A stretch of DNA of 64,000 nt from Ruminococcaceae bacterium P7 (GTDB lineage: Bacteria > Bacillota > Clostridia > Oscillospirales > Acutalibacteraceae). The DNA lies in the NCBI GenBank assembly GCA_900100595.1, contig FMUA01000008.1:1-64000 (forward strand). Reading direction: 5' to 3'. Position 1 is the first letter of the stretch. The number at the start of each line of letters is the position of its first letter. The notes below the pieces were generated by a model, which did not search any database, was not told the DNA's origin, and saw only the letters and a program-made list of their open reading frames with translations. The position numbers were made by a program, and so were the translations under genes. Shown piece by piece: positions 16,459 to 25,142 of this stretch.

Positions 16459-17771
16459 AAATAGCAGTAATACGACTGAATATGTTCGACCACATCAGCT
16501 CCGACGCGATGAAGCCGATTTTGTTCGGCATTTTGAAGGGACTGACGCCCGAGCGGTTTCAAATTGAATTTTACGACGAGCGGACGGACAAGCTTCCCGA
16601 GTGCATTGATGCTGACGTGATTGCATTCTCGGTGGAGACCTTCACCGCAAAGCGCGCGTATATCATGGCGAAGCGATACCGCACGCCGACGAATATCATC
16701 GCGATGGGCGGTTTTCACGCGAGTGTGATGGCGGATGAAATGCTGCGCTATGCCGATACGGTGCTGGTCGGCGATGCGGAGGGAACATGGGAACGGTTCC
16801 TCACGGATTGCGAGAGCGGCAAGCCCAAACGCAAATATATTGCTGACGAGAGTACGCCTTTAACCGCACTTTTTGACGACGGCGCGACATACAAGCACCG
16901 CTACTACGGCATCGGCGTACACCAGCTCTCACGCGGCTGCAAATTCAACTGCGGCTTCTGCTCGATCAAGACGATGTACAAATGCGTCCGCAGAAAGCCG
17001 GTTGATATGATTGTGCGGGAGCTTTCCGCGGCAAAGGAGAAAATCATCTTCTTTGCGGATGACAATATTTTCTATGACCGTCAATCGGCGGTGGAGCTGT
17101 TCAGGGCGCTGATACCGCTGAAAAAGAAGTGGGCGTGTCAAATCAGCATGGATGCGGCGCGTGATGACGAACTGCTGACGCTGATGAAAAAATCAGGCTG
17201 TTTTCTGGTGCTGATGGGCTTTGAGAGCCTGAGCCGCGAGAGCCTTGCGGAGATGCACAAGGCGGCAAACCTCGCGTCCGATTATGACGCGCTGATACAG
17301 AACATCTATCGGCACGGACTGCTGTTGTACGGAACCTTTGTCCTCGGCTGCGACGGAGACAGGGCGGACGTGTTTGAAAAGACCTATGAATTTGCGGTCA
17401 GGAACAAAATAGCCGTGACTAACTTCAATCCGCTGATTCCGATGCCGGGCACAGAAGTCTATGCCCGCATGGAACGGGAGGGCAGGCTGCGCTACCGCAA
17501 ATGGTGGCTGTCCGACAGGTACCGCTACGGTGAAACAGCCTTTGTGCCGAAGCATATGTCGCCCGAGGATTTGCAGAACGGCTGTCTGAAAATGCGGACG
17601 GATTTTTATTCGTTAGGCTGCATCTTCAAGCGGTTGTTCGGAAACAAATACAACTTTCTGCCGTTGAATCTGTTTGTGTTTATGGCGGCAAATCTTATTT
17701 CTGGAAAAGAAATAAAAAAGAAACAGGGACAGATGCTGGGAGGTGTGCTCGGTGAAACTGACGCTGATTAA
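16455..17771 (+). CDS. Cobalamin-binding-type radical SAM enzyme 2
   Basis: A 438-residue paralog of its neighbours, with the same layout: N-terminal B12-like domain with IAMGGFHAS, VGDAEGTWERF after it, radical SAM motif CKFNCGFC (Cys162, 166, 169), IIFFADDN, then LVLMGFESLS. It begins at the ATGA overlap with enzyme 1. A basic, hydrophobic C-terminal segment (FKRLFGNKYNFLPLNLF) recalls membrane-associated family members that act on lipids, a weak hint only. Its 3' end overlaps enzyme 3 by 20 bp. Confidence 0.88.
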   Translation: MKIAVIRLNMFDHISSDAMKPILFGILKGLTPERFQIEFYDERTDKLPECIDADVIAFSVETFTAKRAYIMAKRYRTPTNIIAMGGFHASVMADEMLRYADTVLVGDAEGTWERFLTDCESGKPKRKYIADESTPLTALFDDGATYKHRYYGIGVHQLSRGCKFNCGFCSIKTMYKCVRRKPVDMIVRELSAAKEKIIFFADDNIFYDRQSAVELFRALIPLKKKWACQISMDAARDDELLTLMKKSGCFLVLMGFESLSRESLAEMHKAANLASDYDALIQNIYRHGLLLYGTFVLGCDGDRADVFEKTYEFAVRNKIAVTNFNPLIPMPGTEVYARMEREGRLRYRKWWLSDRYRYGETAFVPKHMSPEDLQNGCLKMRTDFYSLGCIFKRLFGNKYNFLPLNLFVFMAANLISGKEIKKKQGQMLGGVLGETDAD

Positions 17772-19107
17772 ACCGAATATCGGGCGCAGGGAGCATAGCC
17801 TCTATGTGGACGAGGGACGGATGGAACCGCTGCCGCTGGGGATTCTCGCGGCGCTGACGCCATCGGATATCGATGTAGTGCTGTACGATGACCGCATGGA
17901 GCCGATTCCCTACGACGAGCCGACGGATATCGTTGCGATTACGGTGGAAACCTTTACCGCACGCCGCGCCTATGAAATCAGCGAGGAATATCAAAAACGC
18001 GGCGTGAGCGTCATCATGGGCGGTATGCACGCCAAGCTGATTCCCAACGAGGTCGCAGAGCACTGCGACTGTGTGATTATCGGTGATGCGGAGCCGGTCT
18101 GGGCACAGATGTGTGCGGATTTCCGTGCAGGACAATTAAAAAAGCGCTATACTGCCGCTCAGCCGCAGTGTCCGCAGGAGGGCATCATCGCACGCCGCGA
18201 TATCTTTGAGGGCAAGGGCTATCTGCCGATCACGCTCCTGCAGTTCTCGCGCGGCTGCTCCCATAAATGCAGCTTCTGCGCGTCGTCGGTCTATTTCGGC
18301 GCAAGGCATTTCTGCCGTCCCGTTGAGGAGGTTGTGCGCGAGATCAAATCACAGAAGCGCAAGCTCCTGTTTTTTGTCGATGACAACATCGTATGTAACC
18401 ATGCCAAGGCAAAGGAGCTGTTCCGCGCGTTGATTCCGCTGAAAGTACGCTGGGTCAGTCAGGGCAGCATGGACATGCTGAATGACGAGGAATTAATGCG
18501 CCTGATGGTGCTGAGCGGCTGTCTCGGATTGGTGATAGGCTTCGAAAGTATTTCGCCGCAGTGCATCAGTGAAATGCATAAATATACAAACAAACGCGCG
18601 TCGGGTGATATGTACGCGCGCGAAATCGCCGCGCTGCGCAAGTGGGGCTTGCAGACATGGGCGGCGTTCACCGTCGGTCATGACAGCGACACGATTGAAT
18701 CCATACGCGCCACCTGCGATTTTGCGATCCGCAATAAGTTCACGTTTGCGGCATTTAATATCCTGATGCCATACCCGAATACGCCGCTCTATGAGAAGCT
18801 GGAAAAAGAGGGGAGGTTGCTCTACGGCGGCAAGTGGTGGCTGCACGAGGACTATCGCTTTAACTACGCGAGTATCGTTCCGAAAAACATGACGGCGGAC
18901 GAGCTGACCGAGATATCCTTTGACTGCCGCCGCCGTTTCAACAGCGCGCGCTCAATATTTACCCGCGCTTTTGAGCCGCATACCAACATGCGCACCCCAT
19001 ACCGGTTTTTGACATATTTAATGTATAATCCGCTGTTCCGCAAGGAAGTATTCAAGAAGCAGGGACTGCGGTTCGGATTGGAACAGACGAAAGGAGACGA
19101 CCAATGA
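17752..19107 (+). CDS. Cobalamin-binding-type radical SAM enzyme 3
   Basis: A 451-residue paralog. The B12-like domain has VIMGGMHAK; the radical SAM motif is CSHKCSFC (Cys169, 173, 176), followed by LLFFVDDN and LGLVIGFESI. The start is GTG at 17752 with GGGAGGTG six bases before; the in-frame GTG at 17743 overlaps that ribosome site. It is very similar in plan to enzymes 2 and 5 (KWWL then Y-F/G then P-K-M near the C-terminus). The stop overlaps the GNAT-like gene by 4 bp, so translation is coupled. Confidence 0.88.
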   Translation: MKLTLIKPNIGRREHSLYVDEGRMEPLPLGILAALTPSDIDVVLYDDRMEPIPYDEPTDIVAITVETFTARRAYEISEEYQKRGVSVIMGGMHAKLIPNEVAEHCDCVIIGDAEPVWAQMCADFRAGQLKKRYTAAQPQCPQEGIIARRDIFEGKGYLPITLLQFSRGCSHKCSFCASSVYFGARHFCRPVEEVVREIKSQKRKLLFFVDDNIVCNHAKAKELFRALIPLKVRWVSQGSMDMLNDEELMRLMVLSGCLGLVIGFESISPQCISEMHKYTNKRASGDMYAREIAALRKWGLQTWAAFTVGHDSDTIESIRATCDFAIRNKFTFAAFNILMPYPNTPLYEKLEKEGRLLYGGKWWLHEDYRFNYASIVPKNMTADELTEISFDCRRRFNSARSIFTRAFEPHTNMRTPYRFLTYLMYNPLFRKEVFKKQGLRFGLEQTKGDDQ

Positions 19108-19799
19108 AGGGCAGGGTCATTCCGATAAAAGAGGTATCCTCGACTGACGTAGACGCGATGTTTGCGCTGATGGACGAGTTTTATGACAACATGGACAGAG
19201 CCGTATTCGAGAGCGACTTCTACGCCAAGGACTATTGTATTGTCCTGCGCAATGACGAGGGCAAAGTGGTTGGTTTCACCACGCAGAAGGTTATGAGCGT
19301 GGATGTGGACGGAAAGGAAATCCACGGCATGTTCTCGGGAGACACGATCATCCATAAGGACTATTGGGGAGATACCGAGCTGTTTCGGGTATGGGCGCAG
19401 TTCTGGTTCCCGTATGCCGAGAATTATGATGAATTTTATTGGTTTCTGATTTGCAAGGGTTATAAAACCTATCGTATCCTGCCGCTGTTCTGGCGGGAGT
19501 TCTATCCGAAATGCAGGACAGAGACGCCCGAATATGAAAGGAAAATCATCGACGCCTACGCCTTCAAGCTCTATCCCGACGAGTACAACCCCGTGACAGG
19601 CGTCATCGAATATAAGCATACAAAAGATAAATTGAAGTCAGGCGTTGCCGACATTGACGAGCGCCGTATCAAAAATAAGGATATCGCGTTCTTCAATGCC
19701 GCCAACCCGAACCATGCGGACGGAAACGACCTTGCCTGCCTTGCGAAAATCGACCGCACGCTGCTCAGACGGCACGCGGAAGATTTACTGTTCCGATGA
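19104..19799 (+). CDS. GNAT-like protein within the radical-SAM cluster
   Basis: A 231-residue protein with a GNAT-like start: an N-terminal helix-strand (SSTDVDAMFALMDEFYDNM), then CIVLRNDEGKVVGFTTQKVM, MFSGDTIIHKDYWGDTELFRVW at the position where GNATs bind acyl-CoA, and a YWFLICKGYKTYRILPLFWREF segment. The classical Q/RxxGxG/A loop is not clear, so acyl transfer is plausible but unproven. It overlaps both neighbours by 4 bp. Within the cluster it could add an acyl group to, or bind, the radical-SAM product. Confidence 0.6.
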   Translation: MKGRVIPIKEVSSTDVDAMFALMDEFYDNMDRAVFESDFYAKDYCIVLRNDEGKVVGFTTQKVMSVDVDGKEIHGMFSGDTIIHKDYWGDTELFRVWAQFWFPYAENYDEFYWFLICKGYKTYRILPLFWREFYPKCRTETPEYERKIIDAYAFKLYPDEYNPVTGVIEYKHTKDKLKSGVADIDERRIKNKDIAFFNAANPNHADGNDLACLAKIDRTLLRRHAEDLLFR

Positions 19800-21313
19800 T
19801 GAGCTGCAGAATTCTCAACGGCGCATGCAGGCTGCTCTATCAAAAAGAGTACAGGCGCTTTTGGGCAGTCCGTGACGCCGAAAAGGTACAGCGGGACTAC
19901 CTCATGCGATTATTGAGAAAAAACGCCGCAGCCGAATATGGAAAGCGGTACGGTTTTTCGTCCGTCGCCTCATATGAGGAATATGCGGAGAGGGTGCCAC
20001 TCACGAGATATGAGGATTATGAAGGGTATATTTCGGAAATCGCAAACGGAGCGGAGAATATTCTGACCTCAGAAAAGGTGCTGCTGTTTGAGCCTACAAG
20101 CGGCTCGTCAGGCGGCAAAAAGCTGATTCCGTATTCAGCAACGCTCAAGGCGGAGTTTCAACGCGGCATCAAGCCGTGGCTTTATGATATCTTCTCCAAT
20201 GTCTGCGGTGTGACGGGCGGCAAAAGCTATTGGTCGATCACACCCGTGACGTCAGGAAAAACCGTGACAAAGGCGGGGATCCCTATTGGCTTTGAGGAGG
20301 ATTCCGCGTATTTCGGACGTCTGGAACAGTCGCTAGTCAATCGTGTTTTTGCGGTCGACGGGAGCGTCAAGTTCCCCGAAAGTATGGACGCGTTCTGGAA
20401 GAAGACCGCGCGGCAGCTTTTGAAATGCAAAAGCCTGACGCTCATTTCCGTGTGGAACCCCACGTTTCTGACGATACTGTGCGGACATATCCGCGAGAGT
20501 TTTAATTCTATAAAAGAAGAATTGCCGCTTTTGCGTGCCGATGAAATAGACCGCGCGTTGAAAGATAACCGCTTTGACCATGTGTTCCCGGATTTGAAAA
20601 TCATCAGCTGTTGGGCGGACGGAAGCGCGGCGACAGACGCAGCGGAGCTGCAAAAGCTCTTTCCGACGGTGTATTTCCAACCGAAGGGCTTGCTTGCTAC
20701 CGAATATTTCGCGTCCTTTCCTCTGGTCGGAGAGGAGGGCGGCAGACTGAGCGTCAATTCTCATTTCTTTGAGTTCAGACGAGCGGACGGAAAGATTTTC
20801 ACGGTGGGCGGTTTGGAAAAAGGCGAATATGAGCTGATCGTTACCACAGGCGGAGGATTCTACCGCTACAGAACAGGCGATGTGATTGAAGTGTTGGAAG
20901 CCTGTGAAAAAGTGCCGCGTATTCGATTCCTGCGCCGAAGCGGTATCGCGAGCGATTTGTACGGTGAAAAGCTGACGGACGATTTTGTACGTCTGACATG
21001 TGAAAAGCTCGGCATTTCCGAACACTTTTGTCTGCTTGCGCCCGAGGGAAAGGGCTATGTTCTCTATACCTCAGCCCCAAATGTTACTTCCGAAATCATA
21101 GATAACGCCCTGCGTGAAAGCTACCACTACAACTATTGCCGCGAGCTTGGTCAGCTTGCAGGTGCGCGTGTTGTCAGAGTTGCTGATAATTCCCATGAAA
21201 AATATCTGAAGCGCTGCGTCGACGAGGGCATGCGTCTCGGAGATATAAAACCCGCGTACCTCAGCCGTAAAAGCGGATGGTACGAATGCTTTGAAACAGG
21301 TGAAACAAAATGA
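19796..21313 (+). CDS. GH3-family acyl-adenylating ligase
   Basis: A 505-residue protein of the GH3 auxin-responsive-promoter family (PF03321), part of the ANL adenylating superfamily. The ATP-loop signature is LLFEPTSGSSGGKKLIPYS (about 97-115), with a later TEYFASFP block and GFYRYRTGDVIEV corresponding to the family's YRxGD motif. Plant GH3 enzymes adenylate a carboxylic acid and join it to an amino acid. Here it probably activates a carboxylate for amide or ester formation with the product of the radical SAM enzymes. It overlaps the GNAT-like gene and radical SAM enzyme 4 by 4 bp each. Confidence 0.85.
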   Translation: MMSCRILNGACRLLYQKEYRRFWAVRDAEKVQRDYLMRLLRKNAAAEYGKRYGFSSVASYEEYAERVPLTRYEDYEGYISEIANGAENILTSEKVLLFEPTSGSSGGKKLIPYSATLKAEFQRGIKPWLYDIFSNVCGVTGGKSYWSITPVTSGKTVTKAGIPIGFEEDSAYFGRLEQSLVNRVFAVDGSVKFPESMDAFWKKTARQLLKCKSLTLISVWNPTFLTILCGHIRESFNSIKEELPLLRADEIDRALKDNRFDHVFPDLKIISCWADGSAATDAAELQKLFPTVYFQPKGLLATEYFASFPLVGEEGGRLSVNSHFFEFRRADGKIFTVGGLEKGEYELIVTTGGGFYRYRTGDVIEVLEACEKVPRIRFLRRSGIASDLYGEKLTDDFVRLTCEKLGISEHFCLLAPEGKGYVLYTSAPNVTSEIIDNALRESYHYNYCRELGQLAGARVVRVADNSHEKYLKRCVDEGMRLGDIKPAYLSRKSGWYECFETGETK

Positions 21314-22650
21314 AAATAGCGCTGTTGGCGCCGGCAGGCGCTATGCACAGATACTCCGGCAGCTTCGGCAAATCGCTGCACTATGCGCCTTTGACGCTCA
21401 CCACGCTTGCCGCGCTGATTCCCGAGGAGGCGGAAGCGGAAATTAAAATCTACGACGAAACGGCAGGGAAGATACCGCTCGACATCGACGCGGATTTAAT
21501 GGGCATCACCTGCATCACGGGAACCGCGCCGCGCTGCTATGCCTATGCCGACTATTTCCGCAGCAGGGGTATCACGGTATTTATGGGCGGAGTGCATCCG
21601 TCGATGCTGCCCGATGAAGCCGCACAGCATGCCGACGTTGTGTTCACGGGCTTTTCGGAGCAGACCTTTCCGCAGTTTATCCGCGACTACATGAGCGGCA
21701 GCTATAAAAAGCTGTATGCCCAGAACTGTGATTTTTCGATCGAAAACAAACCGCTCCCGCGGCGTGAGCTTCTCAACAAAAAACGCTATATTACGATCAA
21801 TACCGTCGAAGCGATACGCGGCTGCTGTCACCGGTGCAGCTTCTGCGCCTATCCCGCGGCGTTCGGACATCCTGTTTATAAACGCCCCGTCAAAGAGGTC
21901 GTCGCGGAGATCGAAGCGCTGCATTCACGCCACGTTCTCTTTCCCGACGTCAACCTGATCGCTGACAGAGCCTACGCGCTCGAGCTGTTTTCGGCGATGA
22001 TTCCGCTCAAAGTCATGTGGGTCGGCTTGGTCACCTCTGCGGTCGGTATTGATGACGAGCTGATAACCGTATTCCGAAAAAGCGGCTGCAAGGGCTTGCT
22101 GATCGGCTTTGAATCCATCACACAGGAGTCGCAGCAGTACATCCACAAGGGCGTCAACAGGGTAGACGGCTATGTCGACCTGATGAATCGCCTGCACGAC
22201 AACGGGATATTGGTACAGGGCTGCTTTGCGTTTGGCGGTGATGAGGAGGATACAAGCGTGTTCGAGAGAACCGTTGAAGCTGTTATCAAAGCGAAGATCG
22301 ACCTGCCGCGCTATTCGATACTCACGCCGTTTCCGCGTACCGAGCTATACGCGCAGCTGGAACGCGAGGGACGCATCACCGAGCGCAACTGGGCAATGTA
22401 CGACGTTCAGCACTGTGTGTTCCGACCGAAAAAGATGACAAAGGAGCAGCTCGAGGAGGGCACCGACCTCGCGTGGCGGCTGACCTATTCCACGGGAAAT
22501 ATGATGAAACGGCTCATGCCTCTGCGCAGCAGTCCGTGGCTCTCGATTCCGCTGAACCTCGGCTATAAGGGCTACGCGGACAAGTGGCACAAATTCACCC
22601 GCGACGTGATGTGCGACAATTCGGACATTCCCGTCGCGGCGGAGAGATGA
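21310..22650 (+). CDS. Cobalamin-binding-type radical SAM enzyme 4
   Basis: A 446-residue paralog. The B12-like domain has VFMGGVHPS; the cluster motif is CCHRCSFC (Cys172, 176, 179), an uncommon CC pair at the first position, followed by VLFPDVNL in place of the F-x-D-D-N seen in enzymes 2, 3 and 5. GCKGLLIGFESI and a C-terminal KRLMPLRSSPWLSIPLNL segment follow. The ATG at 21310 overlaps the GH3 stop by 4 bp. It groups by eye with enzyme 1 (both lack the KWWL segment), so the cluster seems to hold two subtypes. Confidence 0.88.
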   Translation: MKIALLAPAGAMHRYSGSFGKSLHYAPLTLTTLAALIPEEAEAEIKIYDETAGKIPLDIDADLMGITCITGTAPRCYAYADYFRSRGITVFMGGVHPSMLPDEAAQHADVVFTGFSEQTFPQFIRDYMSGSYKKLYAQNCDFSIENKPLPRRELLNKKRYITINTVEAIRGCCHRCSFCAYPAAFGHPVYKRPVKEVVAEIEALHSRHVLFPDVNLIADRAYALELFSAMIPLKVMWVGLVTSAVGIDDELITVFRKSGCKGLLIGFESITQESQQYIHKGVNRVDGYVDLMNRLHDNGILVQGCFAFGGDEEDTSVFERTVEAVIKAKIDLPRYSILTPFPRTELYAQLEREGRITERNWAMYDVQHCVFRPKKMTKEQLEEGTDLAWRLTYSTGNMMKRLMPLRSSPWLSIPLNLGYKGYADKWHKFTRDVMCDNSDIPVAAER

Positions 22651-22651
22651 T

Positions 22652-23983
22652 ATGAAGATAACCTTTATCCTGCCCGCTATCGGAAAAAAGCGCGGGCAAA
22701 AATATATCGGAACATGGAAGATGGAGCCGCTGACCATTGCGGTGCTCAAGGCGCTCACGCCTGATGATGTGGAGACGGAGTTTTTTGACGACAGAATCGA
22801 GCTGCCGGATTATGAAACGAAAACCGACCTTGTCTGCATCACGGTTGAAACCTATACGGCAAAGCGCAGCTACCGCATCGCGGCGCGTTTCCGTGAACGC
22901 GGTATTCCCGTGGTGATGGGCGGCTATCACGCGACGATCTGTCCCGAGGAAACAGAACAATTCTGCGACAGCGTCATTGTCGGAAACGCCGAAACCGTGT
23001 GGACGCAGATGGTCAGCGACGCCAGAACGGGACAGCTGAAAAAGCGCTACAAAGGCGGCATCGGTACCTATGGCGTCACGCCCGATAAGAGTATCTTCAC
23101 GGGAAAAAAATACCTGCCTGTGTCGCTGGTGGAAACGGGTCGCGGCTGTAACCACAACTGCGAGTTCTGTTCCATCTCGCGCTTCTACGACAGCCGCTAC
23201 CATGCCCGCAGTCACGCGCTGATTGAGGAGGATATCGCCGCGTCACCGTACAAATACTTCTTCTTGGTGGACGATAACCTTGTCGCGAACAGGAAAAACG
23301 CGCTCGCGCTTTTCAAACGCATCGAGCCGCTGCATATCAAATGGGCAGGACAGGGAACGCTTTCGATGGCAAAGGATCCGGAGCTTTTGAAAGCGATGAA
23401 GAAAAGCGGTTGTGAGATTATCCTGATCGGCTTTGAAAGCCTTGACAAAGAGAACCTGCGTCAGATGAACAAGTCGTTCAACTACGCGCTGGGTGAGCGC
23501 GACGAGCTGGTAAAGCGCGTGCACGATGCAGGTATCGGCATCTATGCGACGTTTGTGTTCGGTTATGATAACGACGACGAGGGAACCATCGCGCAGGCGC
23601 TGGAGTTTTCAAAAAAGCACAATTTTTATACGGCGGCATTCAATCATTTGCTGCCGTTTCCGAATACACGGCTTTACGACCGTCTCAGGAACGAAGACAG
23701 GCTTCTTTATGACAAGTGGTGGCTTGCAGACGGCTACAACTACGGAGAGCTGTCATTTGTACCGAAAAAAATCTCACCCGAGCAGCTCAGCAAAGCGTGC
23801 CGCGACGCTAGAAAAGAATTTTCGTCATTCGGCACGGTTATGAGCCGCGGATTCGCGTCTCTCGGACGGACGAGTCCGCTGCTCTGGGGACTGTTCTGGG
23901 GAATGAACCTGCGTATCGGCGGCGAGGTCGACCGGAAAATGAACGTGCCGATAGGAGAGAACTTAGATGAATTTCCAAAGTGA
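22652..23983 (+). CDS. Cobalamin-binding-type radical SAM enzyme 5
   Basis: A 443-residue paralog, one base after enzyme 4. The B12-like domain has VVMGGYHAT; the radical SAM motif is CNHNCEFC (Cys166, 170, 173), followed by FFLVDDNLV and CEIILIGFESL. It shares the KWWL...YGELSFVPKK stretch with enzymes 2 and 3. The 3' end overlaps the final GNAT-like gene by 17 bp. Substrate unknown. Confidence 0.88.
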   Translation: MKITFILPAIGKKRGQKYIGTWKMEPLTIAVLKALTPDDVETEFFDDRIELPDYETKTDLVCITVETYTAKRSYRIAARFRERGIPVVMGGYHATICPEETEQFCDSVIVGNAETVWTQMVSDARTGQLKKRYKGGIGTYGVTPDKSIFTGKKYLPVSLVETGRGCNHNCEFCSISRFYDSRYHARSHALIEEDIAASPYKYFFLVDDNLVANRKNALALFKRIEPLHIKWAGQGTLSMAKDPELLKAMKKSGCEIILIGFESLDKENLRQMNKSFNYALGERDELVKRVHDAGIGIYATFVFGYDNDDEGTIAQALEFSKKHNFYTAAFNHLLPFPNTRLYDRLRNEDRLLYDKWWLADGYNYGELSFVPKKISPEQLSKACRDARKEFSSFGTVMSRGFASLGRTSPLLWGLFWGMNLRIGGEVDRKMNVPIGENLDEFPK

Positions 23984-25016
23984 GCAGCACGGAAAATACA
24001 TCCTGCGCCTTGCGAAATCCTCCGATAATAACGGCATACGGAGCATCTTTGAAAGCGGAAGCTTTGCGGGAGGAATGAATATCCGGTTTCTGCGCGGTGC
24101 GCAGCCGCTTTCTTCCTTTGAAGCAGACGGCGACAGGGCGCACATCCTCGTTGCCGAGGATACGCGGGAAAACAGGCTCATCGCGGTCGGCGGCGCGGTA
24201 GTGCGTACGGAATATCTGAGCAGCGTTCCGAAAAAATGCGCCTACCTGACCGGGCTGAAGGTGCATCATGATTACCGCGGGCGTTTGTCGTTTATTCAGC
24301 ATGCCTACGGCGTTATGGGAGAGCTGGTTGCGGACTGCGCCGCAACCTATACCACCATTCTCGACGGCAACACCGCCGTGATCAGAATGCTTGAGAAACG
24401 ACGGAAAAATATGCCCGAGTACCGCTACCTCGGGCATTACACGACGTTTTGTCTCGGACGCGGAAAACGGCTGATGCAGGTGGAAAAGAATCAGACAGAA
24501 GGCTTTGAGGATCTCATGAAAACGCATTTTTCACGCAAGGATCTGAGCCCGTGCAGGCGCGAGTATCGCGGCTTCGGCAAAAAGGAATTTTACTCTGTCC
24601 GCGATAAAGACGGAAGGATAATGGCGTGCTGTTTTATCGGTGACCAGAGCGCGACAAAACACTACAAAATGTGTTCCTACGGCGGCGTTTACAAGCTCGT
24701 CTCACATCTTCCGACCGCGCTTCTGGGTTATCCGCGTTTTCCGAAATCAGGTGAAATCATCCGAAACGGCGTGGTTTCCTATCTATATGTGCGTGATAAT
24801 GACCCTGCTCTATGCAGACGTTTTTTGCTGTCTGCGGCGTATGAGAGCGGCTTTCCGATGCTGCTGTGGGGCGGCTTTGACAGCGAACCTCTCTGTGATG
24901 CCGTCAATAAGCTGAAAACGGTGAAGTACGGCAGCCGGCTCTATGAGGTGCTTTGGAACGGAGATACAAGCGGCAAAATCGGTGGAAGTATTGGTATGGA
25001 GGCTGCGCTGCTGTAG
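23967..25016 (+). CDS. GNAT-like two-domain protein ending the radical-SAM cluster
   Basis: A 349-residue protein with what look like two GNAT-type halves. The first (about 1-150) has YILRLAKSSDNNGIRSIFES, then AVGGAVVRTEYL and AYLTGLKVHHDYRGRLSFIQ, a recognisable acyl-CoA-binding strand and loop. The second (about 165-349) has FYSVRDKDGRIMACCFIGDQ and a conserved-looking GYPRFPKSGEIIRNGVVSYLYV. It is the last gene before a gap of 126 bp and a new promoter. Acyl transfer is likely by fold; substrate unknown. Confidence 0.6.
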   Translation: MNFQSEQHGKYILRLAKSSDNNGIRSIFESGSFAGGMNIRFLRGAQPLSSFEADGDRAHILVAEDTRENRLIAVGGAVVRTEYLSSVPKKCAYLTGLKVHHDYRGRLSFIQHAYGVMGELVADCAATYTTILDGNTAVIRMLEKRRKNMPEYRYLGHYTTFCLGRGKRLMQVEKNQTEGFEDLMKTHFSRKDLSPCRREYRGFGKKEFYSVRDKDGRIMACCFIGDQSATKHYKMCSYGGVYKLVSHLPTALLGYPRFPKSGEIIRNGVVSYLYVRDNDPALCRRFLLSAAYESGFPMLLWGGFDSEPLCDAVNKLKTVKYGSRLYEVLWNGDTSGKIGGSIGMEAALL

Positions 25017-25092
25017 CGGATTGCACGGATTATGTACAATAAATTTTCTACGGAAAACAGAAAAAGATAGTGATTTTTTGTTTAAAGTATGC

Positions 25093-25098
25093 TATAAT
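25093..25098 (+). promoter_or_regulatory. -10 element for the lipoprotein at 25143
   Basis: A perfect TATAAT lies 45 bp upstream of the ATG; the matching -35 (GTGATT, 17 bp upstream) is weak. It shows that the lipoprotein has its own promoter and is not part of the radical-SAM transcript. Confidence 0.45.
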
Positions 25099-25142
25099 GG
25101 GTGTGGCATAATTAATTAAATCAAAAAGGAGTTGTTGTCTCA

